Source of the DNA: Pseudomonadota bacterium
GTDB taxonomy: Bacteria; Pseudomonadota; Alphaproteobacteria; SP197
Reading direction: 5' to 3'
Length of the DNA: 64,000 bases
NCBI GenBank assembly: GCA_039028155.1
Contig: JBCCIS010000007.1
Span: 1 to 64,000, forward strand
The position numbers and the translations under genes were made by a program. The notes beneath the pieces are model-generated. The model did not search any database and had not been told where the DNA came from. It saw only the letters and a program-made list of their open reading frames with translations. Positions 27,208-38,355 of this stretch are shown here, piece after piece (position 1 is the stretch's first letter; each line of letters opens with the position of its first letter).

Positions 27208-27247
27208 GCAAAAGGAGACGGCCTTCCCGATAAACGGGAAGGCCGTC
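27208..27247 (-). terminator. Rho-independent terminator of katG
   Basis: A perfect 13-bp stem (27217-27229 and 27235-27247) with loop ATAAA lies 26 bp past the katG stop. On the minus strand it is followed by TCCTTTTGC, a short T-run. Confidence 0.85.
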
Positions 27248-27272
27248 ACTGTTATCAATATTGCGTCGACGA

Positions 27273-29812
<2,540 letters not shown>

Positions 29813-30736
29813 ATGAACACCAGGGACCTGGAATACCTTGTCGCCGTTGCGGAGGAGCTTCATTTCGGGCGAGCGGCGGAGCGCTGTCACGCCAGCCAAC
29901 CGGCCTTGAGCGGCCAGTTGCGCAAGCTCGAAGAGCGGCTTGGCGTCAGGCTTTTCGAGCGCACCAAACGTCATGTCCGGCTGACCGAGATCGGCGAGCG
30001 AACAGTCGAACGGGCTCGCGACATCCTGCGCAACGTGGACGCCATGGAACAGACGGCGGCGGCGCATAAGGATCCGCTGGTCGGTTCGTGCACGCTTGGC
30101 ATGCCGCTCACCATCGGGCCTTTTCTGACCCCGCTGCTGCTGCCGGCGATGAAGTACTATCTTCCCGATGTTCGCCTGGAGCTGATCGAAGACTTCACCG
30201 ATCATCTGGAGCAGCAGCTTGTGAACGGCGATCTGGACGTTGCGATCCTGGCAACCAGCCCAACCCATTCCGTCCTGTCGGAGATTGTTTTGTATGACGA
30301 ACCGTTCTGGGTTGCGATGCCGAACGATCACCCACTGACCGACGATGAGACCGTCGACATTGAGCAGATTGAGCCGAATGAGCTGCTGCTTCTGTCGGAC
30401 GGACATTGCTTGCGCGATCAAATCTACGAGGCCTGTAAGCTGGATCGCTCCAATTCGGTTGGTAATGGCGGTCCAAGGACTCAGAAGACCAGCCTCTCGA
30501 CCATTCTCTCACTCGTCGGTTCCGGCGACGGCATCACGCTGGTGCCGGCGATGAGCCTTTCCGGCGGTTGGGTTACCGATGCCGGCATCGCCGTGCGCCG
30601 CGAGAAAAGTGGCACAGCGGGGCGGACCGTGCGCCTGACCTACCGCAAGGGATACCCGCGCATGGCGTTGGTCGAAAAAGTGGCCGATATCGTTGCCGGT
30701 ATCGTGCCGAACACGGTGTATCCCTCGAGGCGCTAG
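29813..30736 (+). CDS. oxyR: Hydrogen peroxide-sensing LysR-type regulator OxyR
   Basis: A 307-residue LysR protein. The helix-turn-helix is NTRDLEYLVAVAEELHFGRA with SQPALSGQLRKLEERLG; the sensor domain contains LSDGHCLRDQIYEAC, which places the redox cysteines at residues 199 and 208, exactly as in E. coli OxyR. Peroxide forms their disulfide and the protein then activates katG, which lies divergently upstream. The start follows the control region described separately. Confidence 0.97.
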   Translation: MNTRDLEYLVAVAEELHFGRAAERCHASQPALSGQLRKLEERLGVRLFERTKRHVRLTEIGERTVERARDILRNVDAMEQTAAAHKDPLVGSCTLGMPLTIGPFLTPLLLPAMKYYLPDVRLELIEDFTDHLEQQLVNGDLDVAILATSPTHSVLSEIVLYDEPFWVAMPNDHPLTDDETVDIEQIEPNELLLLSDGHCLRDQIYEACKLDRSNSVGNGGPRTQKTSLSTILSLVGSGDGITLVPAMSLSGGWVTDAGIAVRREKSGTAGRTVRLTYRKGYPRMALVEKVADIVAGIVPNTVYPSRR

Positions 30737-30846
30737 GACGAGGCACCGGTCTTGCCTGCTAAACTGGGGATGGATGACGACCACCACTTGTGATCGTGTC
30801 GGGATCGCCGATAATCACGCGCAGTTGACGTGTAGCGGAGTGCACC

Positions 30847-31437
30847 ATGGCCGCCTGGATCAAGATCATTGCCGAGGAAGAGGCGGACACGACGTTGCTT
30901 CAGGCTTTCGATAGCGCACGTACGCCCCATGGTACCGTCGACAATGTCATGCGCGTTCACTCGCTGCGGCCGCACACCATGGAGGGGCATCTAGCGCTTT
31001 ATCGCAGCGTCCTGCATCACCCCCAGACCGTGCTGCCGCTGTGGTTCCTGGAAGTCGTCGCGAGTTATGTCAGCGTCGTCAACAACTGCAACTACAGCCT
31101 GAGACATCACTTTGCCAACGCGGCGCGCCTGATCGGTGACGATGAACGCGCGAAACGTGTGCGCGCCGCCTTGACGAGCCGCGCGCCGGAAGCGGAGTTC
31201 GACGGCAGGGAACTCGCGCTGTTGCGCTATGCAGAAAAGCTCACCGTATGGGTCGGCGTCATGGAAGAAGAAGACATCGCCGCGTTGCGCGAGACCGGAT
31301 GCGACGATGGCGAGATCCTGGAAGTGAACCAGGTCGTCGCCTACTTCAACTACTCAAACCGGGTGCTGAACGGCCTGGGTGTCAGCCTCGACGGCGACCA
31401 GGTCGGCTATTACGGCGCAAGCCCGGGCGATGACTGA
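30847..31437 (+). CDS. AhpD/carboxymuconolactone decarboxylase-like protein
   Basis: A 196-residue all-helical protein of the peroxidase-related CMD family. The active region reads VVNNCNYSLRHHFANAARL, where the usual C-x-x-C is C-x-x-S, so the resolving cysteine is replaced while the downstream His is kept. The rest (RYAEKLTVWVGVMEEEDIAALRETGCDDGEILEV) is typical. True AhpD relays electrons to AhpC; with one cysteine the reaction is uncertain. It follows oxyR and overlaps the next gene by 8 bases. Confidence 0.8.
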   Translation: MAAWIKIIAEEEADTTLLQAFDSARTPHGTVDNVMRVHSLRPHTMEGHLALYRSVLHHPQTVLPLWFLEVVASYVSVVNNCNYSLRHHFANAARLIGDDERAKRVRAALTSRAPEAEFDGRELALLRYAEKLTVWVGVMEEEDIAALRETGCDDGEILEVNQVVAYFNYSNRVLNGLGVSLDGDQVGYYGASPGDD

Positions 31438-32431
31438 CTTTGCCGATGCCCGCGAGATCGCGGTCGACGACATTCCGGTCATCGACATCGGCCCGTTGCA
31501 TGCCGATGGCGGTGATGCGGCTTATCAAGACATCGGGGCGCGGTTGTTGCGCGCGGCAACGACGGCCGGCTTCTTCTATGTCGGCAACCACGGTCTGGGA
31601 CAAGACGTGGTCGACGCGGCCTTTGCCTGCTCGCGCCGGTTCTTCGCCCAGCCTGATGCGGTGAAAGGGGAGGTCAGGGTCAGCGAACGCCATCGTGGCT
31701 GGCTGCCGGTCGGCGAAGCCAAGATGGCTGGACACGATCAGCCGGACCTGAAGGAAAGCTATATCTGGGGGCTCGACCTGTCGGTGGACGATCCCGCCGT
31801 TACAGGTGAGGGCGCGATGATCGGCGTCAATCGCTGGCCGGTCACCATGCCCGATATGCGTCAGGCGCTCATGGCCTATTTCGACGGCGCCCATGATGTC
31901 GCGCGCCTGATGTTCGGCGCGTTCGCCGCCGCGCTTGGCGTGCCTAGGGATACGTTCACCGGCGGGTTCGAGCGTCCGATCTCGCGCGCCAGCCTGATCC
32001 ACTATCCAACCCAGGCGGCCCGCGACGACGCACAGTTCGGCGTGGCGCCGCACACCGACTACGGCTGCATGACAATCCTGGCCCAAGACGATGTCGGCGG
32101 CCTGGAGGTCCTGGCACGGGACGGCGACTGGCTGACCGCCCATCCGATCCCCGGCACCCTGGTCGTCAATGTCGGCGATCTACTGGAGCGCTGGACCAAC
32201 GATCTCTTTGCCTCGACACGCCATCGGGTGGTCAACCGGGCAGGGCGCGAGCGCTTTTCGATCGCCGTGGCCGTCGATCCCGACAGCCAGACGGTGATCG
32301 ATCCGGTACGCGGGCCAGGCGAGGACGCCCACTATCCGCCGGTCACGTGCGGTGATTACATCCGTGGACGGTTTGACGAGTCCTTCGCCTATCGCAAGGC
32401 CGCTTCCCGCGACGGGGCATCGGCGGATTAG
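31430..32431 (+). CDS. Isopenicillin N synthase-like 2-oxoglutarate oxygenase
   Basis: A 333-residue protein of the DIOX_N/2OG-FeII family. It begins with IPVIDIGPLHADGGDAAYQD and TAGFFYVGNHGL, then has iron ligands in GVAPHTDYGCMTILAQDD (H-x-D) and FASTRHRVVNR (distal H), and an R-x-S 2-oxoglutarate anchor in GRERFSIAVAVD. Bacterial members oxidise small substrates; none can be named here. The ATG at 31430 lies inside the end of the AhpD-like gene (8-base overlap), so both are one operon. Confidence 0.9.
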   Translation: MTDFADAREIAVDDIPVIDIGPLHADGGDAAYQDIGARLLRAATTAGFFYVGNHGLGQDVVDAAFACSRRFFAQPDAVKGEVRVSERHRGWLPVGEAKMAGHDQPDLKESYIWGLDLSVDDPAVTGEGAMIGVNRWPVTMPDMRQALMAYFDGAHDVARLMFGAFAAALGVPRDTFTGGFERPISRASLIHYPTQAARDDAQFGVAPHTDYGCMTILAQDDVGGLEVLARDGDWLTAHPIPGTLVVNVGDLLERWTNDLFASTRHRVVNRAGRERFSIAVAVDPDSQTVIDPVRGPGEDAHYPPVTCGDYIRGRFDESFAYRKAASRDGASAD

Positions 32432-32485
32432 CCATCGGGCGGGCACTTGTGCTAGAAGCCGCGCCGCTAATGCAGGAGAACCATC

Positions 32486-33535
32486 ATGTCGGCCAACGGT
32501 AAGCTGAATGTCGCGATTTTGGGCGCAAGTGGCTATACGGGCGCCGAACTGCTGCGCCTGGCGGTCAGCCATCCGGATCTGCGTATCGTGGCGCTCACCG
32601 CCGACCGCCGTGCCGGCGAGACCATGGGCGAGGTTTACCCGCACCTGCATCATCTCGATCTGCCGGATCTCGTCACCATCGACGACGTCGCGTGGGACGA
32701 GGTCGACGCCGTCTTTTGCTGTCTGCCCCACGGCACGACCCAGGAGACCATCGCCGGCTTGCCGGAGCACGTGAAGGTCGTCGATCTCTCCGCCGATTTC
32801 AGGCTTACCGACACCGCACTCTACGAAAAGGTCTATGGCGGCAAGCACCGCGCAATCGACCTGCAGAAGGAGGCGGTCTACGGCCTCACCGAGATTCATC
32901 GTGACAAGGTGCGTCAGGCTCGGCTGGTCGCCAATCCCGGCTGCTACACGACGGCGGCGGAATTGCCGCTGGTGCCGCTTCTGGAAAACGATCTGATCGA
33001 ACACGGCGACATTATCATCGACGCCAAGTCGGGCGTGACCGGCGCCGGCCGTTCGCCTAAGGAAGCCAATCTGCACACGGAGGTTTCCGAAGGCATTCAT
33101 GCCTATGGCATCGCGACCCACCGGCATGTCCCGGAGATCGAGCAGGAACTGTCGGTGGCAGCGGGCGAGCCAATTGCGGTCAGCTTTACCCCGCACCTGA
33201 TGCCGATGAACCGGGGTATCCTGGCGACGAGCTATGTGCGTTTGAAGAACGGCCACACGGCCGACGACCTGCGCGCGGCGATCGCGAGGCGCTACGAAGG
33301 CGAACCGTTCGTCAAGCTGGTGCCACAGGGGCAGGCGCCGGCGACGCGCCATGTGCGCGGTTCGAACCTCTGCCTGATGGGGGTGTTCGCCGACCGCCTG
33401 CCGGGACGCGCGATCCTGGTCTCTGCCCTCGACAATCTGGTCAAGGGCGCTTCGGGCCAGGCGCTGCAGAACATGAATGTCATGGCCGGTTTCGAGGAAA
33501 CCGACGGTTTGTCCGCCGCGCCCATGTTTCCGTGA
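32486..33535 (+). CDS. argC: N-acetyl-gamma-glutamyl-phosphate reductase
   Basis: A 349-residue enzyme of arginine synthesis, converting N-acetylglutamyl phosphate to the semialdehyde with NADPH. The N-terminal GASGYTGAELLRL is the nucleotide-binding motif, DLSADFRL follows, and the catalytic cysteine is in LVANPGCYTTAAELPL. SGVTGAGRSPKEANLH and GIATHRHVPEIEQEL are family-specific. A GTGA overlap leads into the carbonic anhydrase-like gene, an order I recall from related genomes. Confidence 0.97.
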   Translation: MSANGKLNVAILGASGYTGAELLRLAVSHPDLRIVALTADRRAGETMGEVYPHLHHLDLPDLVTIDDVAWDEVDAVFCCLPHGTTQETIAGLPEHVKVVDLSADFRLTDTALYEKVYGGKHRAIDLQKEAVYGLTEIHRDKVRQARLVANPGCYTTAAELPLVPLLENDLIEHGDIIIDAKSGVTGAGRSPKEANLHTEVSEGIHAYGIATHRHVPEIEQELSVAAGEPIAVSFTPHLMPMNRGILATSYVRLKNGHTADDLRAAIARRYEGEPFVKLVPQGQAPATRHVRGSNLCLMGVFADRLPGRAILVSALDNLVKGASGQALQNMNVMAGFEETDGLSAAPMFP

Positions 33536-34074
33536 GTGTGCCGGGCCCGACCATCCTGCCCCATCACGGCGCCTGGCCGCAGATCGCCGACGACGCGTTC
33601 GTCGCGCCTGGCGTCTTTGTCGCCGGCGAGGTCACGATCGGCTCGCTGACCGGCGTCTTTCCCAGTTCGGTCCTGCGCGGCGACGTCAATTCGATCACAA
33701 TCGGCGCGCGCACCAACATCCAGGACGCGACCGTCGTCCATGTCAGCGGACGCGGCTCGCCGACGGTGATCGGCGATGAGGTCACCATCGGCCACCACTG
33801 CCTGATCCACGCCTGCACGCTGGAAGACCGCTGCTTCATCGGCATGCGCGCGACGGTAATGGACGACGCGGTCGTCGAAACCGGCGCCATGGTCGCCGCC
33901 GGCGCCTTGGTCACGCCGGGCAAACGCGTGCCGTCCGGCGAGCTGTGGGCGGGCAGTCCGGCAAAGAAAATGCGCGATCTTTCGGATGAGGAGGTCGCCG
34001 GGTTCCAGGCGACAATCGACCGCTACGTGAACCACGCGAAAATCTATCGCGAGACGATCCAAGAGCTCGGCTGA
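33532..34074 (+). CDS. Gamma-carbonic anhydrase-like protein
   Basis: A 180-residue left-handed beta-helix of the hexapeptide type, with repeats such as VTIGSLTGVFPSSVLRGDVN and TIGARTNIQDATVVHVS. Zinc-ligand positions are visible in HVSGRG and GHHCLIHACTLED, and the C-terminal helix follows VAGFQATIDRYV. Members are carbonic anhydrases or CoA-thioester relatives (PaaY, CaiE). The GTG start overlaps the argC stop, so translation is coupled. Activity is not proven by sequence. Confidence 0.9.
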   Translation: MSVPGPTILPHHGAWPQIADDAFVAPGVFVAGEVTIGSLTGVFPSSVLRGDVNSITIGARTNIQDATVVHVSGRGSPTVIGDEVTIGHHCLIHACTLEDRCFIGMRATVMDDAVVETGAMVAAGALVTPGKRVPSGELWAGSPAKKMRDLSDEEVAGFQATIDRYVNHAKIYRETIQELG

Positions 34075-34079
34075 ACCTG

Positions 34080-34685
34080 CTACGACAGCAGGATCACCAC
34101 TGCCGTTGCGGCGATGACGCCGGCCATGATCAGGCTGAAGATGCGACTTGCCTGCGGTCCCTTGAGATAGCGATGCAGGGCCTCGCCCGCCAGCATCCAT
34201 AGGCCCGCGCATAGCAGCGTCATGAACACGAAGACGAGCGCGACGACGCCGGCGCGCCACCAGTGGGACGGCAACAGGCCGACATAACCGCTGGCCACGG
34301 CCAGCGCGAACGTCCACCCCTTCGGATTGACCCATTGGAAAAGTGCGGCCTCGTGGAAGCGGAGCGGGCGCCCGCGTGTCGGCCGGCCGTCTCCTGTGGC
34401 CGATTTCGGCCGCACGAACTGATAGGCCAGCCATAACAGCCAGGCGGCGCCGGCGATCTTGACCGCGATAAGGAGTTCCGGAACCCGTTCGACAATCTGA
34501 CCGAGCCCCAGCGTGACCGCCGCGTTCATGAACGCGAACCCGATCGCAATACCCCACAGGTGCTGCAAGCTGCGGCGCCAGCCGAACGCCGCGCTCGATG
34601 ACATGATCATCAGGTTGTTGGGGCCGGGCGTGACCGCCCCGACAAAGGCCAGACTGAGCAGGCTGGTGAAGAGCACGAGATCCAT
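34080..34685 (-). CDS. LysE/RhtB-family amino acid exporter
   Basis: A 201-residue inner-membrane protein of about six helices with the family signature VGAVTPGPNNLMIMSSSAAFG at its N-terminus and ALFQWVNPKGWTFALAVASGY in the middle. Such proteins export neutral or basic amino acids. It is convergent with the carbonic anhydrase-like gene, with 5 bp between stops. It is a different paralog from the exporter at 9.3 kb. Confidence 0.9.
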   Translation of the reverse strand: MDLVLFTSLLSLAFVGAVTPGPNNLMIMSSSAAFGWRRSLQHLWGIAIGFAFMNAAVTLGLGQIVERVPELLIAVKIAGAAWLLWLAYQFVRPKSATGDGRPTRGRPLRFHEAALFQWVNPKGWTFALAVASGYVGLLPSHWWRAGVVALVFVFMTLLCAGLWMLAGEALHRYLKGPQASRIFSLIMAGVIAATAVVILLS

Positions 34686-34741
34686 GACCGACCCAGCTTA
34701 ACCGGGGCCGATGCCGGTTGCGCGTGCTCTATTGAATGGGT

Positions 34742-36535
34742 TCAATCCTGGCGCAGGTCGACCTTGACGTAGGAGCCCGGCGCATCCTCGATGGCCTTGA
34801 GTTTGCCGTCGCCGGGCACGCGGGCGGGGACCTGTTCGCCGGACTGCTTGGCAAGCCATTTGGCCCAATCGGGCCACCAGGAACCGCCGTGTTGTTCGGC
34901 GCCATCCAACCACGCCTGCGGGCTCGGCTTCAGGTCTGCATTGGTCCAATAACCGTACTTTTCCTTCACCGGCGGATTGACGACGCCGGCTACATGGCCG
35001 GACATGGCGAGGGTGAAGGTGGTGTTGCCGCCATAGAGCTGCGTTGCCTTATAGGTCGACACCCATGGCGCGATGTGGTCGTCGATCGTCGAGAGGATAT
35101 AGGACGGCTGTTTGATGCGGCCCAGATCGAGCGTCGTGTCGAGCAGGACGAGCTCACCTTGCGAGAGCGCATTCGCCAGGTAGAGCTTGCGCAGATAGAA
35201 GCTGTGCATGGCCGCCGGCATGCGCGTCGAATCCCCGTTCCAGAACAGAATGTCGAACGGGAAAGGCTCCTTGCCCAACATGTAATTGTTGATCACGAAC
35301 GACCAGATGAGGTCGTTCGCGCGCAACGTGTTGAAGGTCGCCGCCATTTCGGACCCCTCGAGATAGCCGCGCTTGGCCATCAGCTTCTCAAGGCCCTCAA
35401 CCTGCTCCTCATCGACGAACACGCCGACATCACCGACCTGCTCGAAATCGACCAGCGTTGTCAGATAGGTCGCCGAGGCCACGGGCGACTTCTTCTTCTG
35501 CTTGGCCAGATAGGCCATGGTGCAGGCCAGAAGCGTGCCGCCGATGCAGTAGCCAAGCGCGTTGATCTGGGCCTCGCCGGTCGCCTTCTTGACCGCGTCG
35601 ATGGCCGCGAGCGGACCTTCGACCAGATAGTCGTCGAAGGTCTTCTTGGCGAGCTTGGCGTCGGGGTTGACCCATGAGATGACAAAGACCGTGAAGCCCT
35701 GTTCCACGGACCAGCGAATGAACGAGTTTTCGGGTTTCAGGTCGAGGATATAGAACTTGTTGATCCACGGCGGAATGATCAGCAAGGGCGTCTTGTGCAC
35801 GGTCTCCGTGGTCGGCGTGTACTGGATGAGCTGCATCAGGTCGTTCTGGAAGACGACCTTGCCGGGCGTCACCGCCAGATTGTCGCCAACCTTGAACGCC
35901 TTTTCATCGACCATGCGGATAGCGAGCTGTCCGTTACCCCGCTCGAAATCGTCCAACAGGTTCTTCAGGCCCTTGACCAGGTTCTCGCCGTTGCTTTCGT
36001 AGGTCGCGCGCAGGACCTCAGGGTTGGTCATGACAAAGTTCGTGGGTGACGCCGCGTCGGCGATCAGCTTGGTGTAGAAATCGAGCTTGTGCTGGGTCTT
36101 CTTGTCCAGGCCCTCGACGTCGGAGAGGGTCGAGGTCAGCCAGTTCGACGTCAGCAGATAGGACTGCTTGAGGTAGTCGAAGACCGCGTTGTCGCTCCAG
36201 TTCTCGTCGCGGAAGCGCCGATCGTCCTTGGCCGGGGCGACCACGGGCTCGACCTCCTCGCCGGCCATGCGCCGGGCGGTCGTCTGCCACAGGTCCATAT
36301 AGCTCTGCCACAGGTTGGCCTGGGCTTCGAACAGACGGGCGGGATCGCTCATCAGCCGGGCGGTCGCCTCCATGAACGTCTGGCCGATCCGCATGGCATC
36401 GTCGAAAGCGCCGGAGTCGTTCGCCTGACGGTTCATGTATTCCTGCATGACCCGCTGGCTCTGCTCGACGATCTTGGCCCACTCTTTGGGGTCGAAGTCC
36501 GGCCCGGCGCTGTCTTCGGTGGTTTGCTTGCTCAT
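34742..36535 (-). CDS. phaC: Class I polyhydroxyalkanoate synthase
   Basis: A 597-residue protein with the PhaC N-terminal domain (EWAKIVEQSQRVMQEYMNR onward) and an alpha/beta-hydrolase catalytic half. The lipase-like box INALGYCIGGTLLACTMAYL carries the nucleophile cysteine; a catalytic aspartate is in STIDDHIAPW and the histidine in LAMSGHVAGVVNPP. It polymerises (R)-3-hydroxyacyl-CoA on the granule surface. The ATG at 36535 begins the PhaC homology; the frame up to 36763 is antisense to the next gene. No phaA or phaB is nearby. Confidence 0.97.
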   Translation of the reverse strand: MSKQTTEDSAGPDFDPKEWAKIVEQSQRVMQEYMNRQANDSGAFDDAMRIGQTFMEATARLMSDPARLFEAQANLWQSYMDLWQTTARRMAGEEVEPVVAPAKDDRRFRDENWSDNAVFDYLKQSYLLTSNWLTSTLSDVEGLDKKTQHKLDFYTKLIADAASPTNFVMTNPEVLRATYESNGENLVKGLKNLLDDFERGNGQLAIRMVDEKAFKVGDNLAVTPGKVVFQNDLMQLIQYTPTTETVHKTPLLIIPPWINKFYILDLKPENSFIRWSVEQGFTVFVISWVNPDAKLAKKTFDDYLVEGPLAAIDAVKKATGEAQINALGYCIGGTLLACTMAYLAKQKKKSPVASATYLTTLVDFEQVGDVGVFVDEEQVEGLEKLMAKRGYLEGSEMAATFNTLRANDLIWSFVINNYMLGKEPFPFDILFWNGDSTRMPAAMHSFYLRKLYLANALSQGELVLLDTTLDLGRIKQPSYILSTIDDHIAPWVSTYKATQLYGGNTTFTLAMSGHVAGVVNPPVKEKYGYWTNADLKPSPQAWLDGAEQHGGSWWPDWAKWLAKQSGEQVPARVPGDGKLKAIEDAPGSYVKVDLRQD

Positions 36536-36660
36536 CAATCTGTCTTTCGCTGCCGCCACCGGCAAATCGGGCACCCTTATAGGGCGGTTCCCGGTTGTCG
36601 TGGGGGGCAAAATGGTTAAGGTATTGGCCCTCGCGTTGGCGCGGAACATATACGGATTCC

Positions 36661-38355
36661 ATGTCAGATTGCAGTGCAAAAGATCGGATTGGCTGGCGGC
36701 ATTGGCGCTTGGCTGTTGCCCGGCCCCTAGGGGTTGTGGCGGCCTGCGTCGTGCTCGCGGCATGTGCGGATTGGCCGGACGACTACGACATCACCGACTG
36801 GTCGGACGAGCCGGAGGTGGAGGGTGAGGTTCCCGGTGCCGACGAGGACTTCCCGTCGCTCGGCTCGGTGCCCGAGCCACCGGAAAACGTCTCCACGCTT
36901 GAGGATATCGAGCAGGTTGAGCAGTCGCTGACGTCGGATCTGCAGAATGCCCAGCACAGCAGCGGCAACTACCAGCGTGCCGAGGACGAGGTCGAGTTCG
37001 AGCCTGTTCCGGTTCCCGAACCGGAAGTCATCGAGGAAGAGGTCGAGGAAGATAACGACCTCTTCGGCTTCTTTGATTTGGATGGCGAGACAGACGCTGA
37101 AGCGACCGAGACAGTCGAGACCGTGACCGTGGTCGAAGAGGTCGAGGTCCAGGAGGTCGAGACCGTCACAACGGACTCGGGCGAACTCGTCGCCGAGGAG
37201 GTCGTGGTCGAGCGGACGGTTGTCGCCGAGGCCGTCGTCGAGGAGACGGCTGTTGAGGAGGCCATTGTCGAAGAAACCGTTGTCGAAGAAACCGTGTCCG
37301 ACGACGTGATGACCGAAGAGACCGTTGTTGCGCAGGCAGTTGAAGATGAGGCCGACCGGACAAGCCCGTCTCTGGTCGCGCAGTCCGAACGCGACGGCGA
37401 CAACGCAGATGCCTACGCCATGCCGGACGATGATATCGACGAGGCCGTGATCGGTAGCGCTACCGTGACCGAGACGGCGCCCACATCCTCCGCTGCCGTG
37501 GTCGAGGAAACGGTTGTTGCCGAGACTGCCGGCATCGATGGTGTGTCCGACGAGACGGTCGTGAGCGAGACGGTTGTCGAACCCGGTGAACCGAAGATCC
37601 AGATACCCGAGGGCTCGCCAGATGACGCGCTGCCGCCGCAGGTGGTCGGCCGAACGGTGGCCACGGAAGTCGCTGTGGCGCCGGCGCCGACACCCTCCAT
37701 CTCGGGTTCAATGGAGGCGGAGACGGTTGTTGTCGACGATACCGTTGCTGAAGAGGTCATTGTCGCGGCGGCGCCGGCGGTGGCTGCGGTTGACGAACCG
37801 GTGTCTTCGCCATCGTCGTCCGAAGAAGTCGTCGAACGCGAGGTCACCGTATCCGACAGCCCCGCGGGCGGGGTACAGCAGACATTTGACACGCTGTTTT
37901 CGGAGTCCGGTGCCGATGCGGTGTCGGCCGGTTCCGGGGCGGCCACGGTAACCGCAAGCTTCTCCGATGCGCCACCGCCAACCATCACCGCCAATGGCTT
38001 TGAGACGTTGGCCGCGATCATCCGTTTCAACCTTGGATCGACAGCGCTGGACAACAGGGACCGCGAGATCATCGGGCAACTTGCCGCCATCTACCGCGAA
38101 CGTGGCGGGAAGATCCGCCTTGTCGGCTATGCCAGCCATGATCCCGGCAACAAGAACGCGACCGACGAGGCGCTGGTCAATTTCAAGATCTCGGTCGACC
38201 GCGCAACCGCCGTCGCCGACGAACTCGTCCGCCAGGGTGTCCCCAGCCGCGACATCGTCGTCGATGCCCAGGGCGATCAGGCTTCTGCTCACCTGGCCCA
38301 GGGCCAAATCGACGAGGCCCAGCAGCGGCGCGTCGACGTCTACTTTACGAACTAA
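36661..38355 (+). CDS. OmpA-family lipoprotein with a long acidic V/E-rich region
   Basis: A 564-residue protein. It begins with a basic segment, a hydrophobic stretch and lipobox LAAC (near residue 36), so it is probably a lipoprotein. Residues about 40-430 are acidic and low-complexity, including many V-V-E-E-T units such as VEETVVEETVSDD. The C-terminal 120 residues form an OmpA-like peptidoglycan-binding domain (IRFNLGSTALDNRDREIIG, LVGYASHDPGNK, SVDRATAVADELVRQGV, RRVDVYFTN). It may link membrane to wall through the long spacer. Its stop overlaps the hom start (TAATG). Confidence 0.82.
   Translation: MSDCSAKDRIGWRHWRLAVARPLGVVAACVVLAACADWPDDYDITDWSDEPEVEGEVPGADEDFPSLGSVPEPPENVSTLEDIEQVEQSLTSDLQNAQHSSGNYQRAEDEVEFEPVPVPEPEVIEEEVEEDNDLFGFFDLDGETDAEATETVETVTVVEEVEVQEVETVTTDSGELVAEEVVVERTVVAEAVVEETAVEEAIVEETVVEETVSDDVMTEETVVAQAVEDEADRTSPSLVAQSERDGDNADAYAMPDDDIDEAVIGSATVTETAPTSSAAVVEETVVAETAGIDGVSDETVVSETVVEPGEPKIQIPEGSPDDALPPQVVGRTVATEVAVAPAPTPSISGSMEAETVVVDDTVAEEVIVAAAPAVAAVDEPVSSPSSSEEVVEREVTVSDSPAGGVQQTFDTLFSESGADAVSAGSGAATVTASFSDAPPPTITANGFETLAAIIRFNLGSTALDNRDREIIGQLAAIYRERGGKIRLVGYASHDPGNKNATDEALVNFKISVDRATAVADELVRQGVPSRDIVVDAQGDQASAHLAQGQIDEAQQRRVDVYFTN

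Noticed and set aside
36595-36660. Earlier start for the OmpA lipoprotein
   Set aside because: The 22 added residues are Trp/Arg-rich and would put a second basic stretch before the signal; ATG at 36661 gives a normal lipoprotein signal.
37100-37800. Val-Glu repeats as a CRISPR or regulatory repeat array
   Set aside because: Units are irregular in length and sequence and are in frame within one coding region; no spacer-repeat structure exists.
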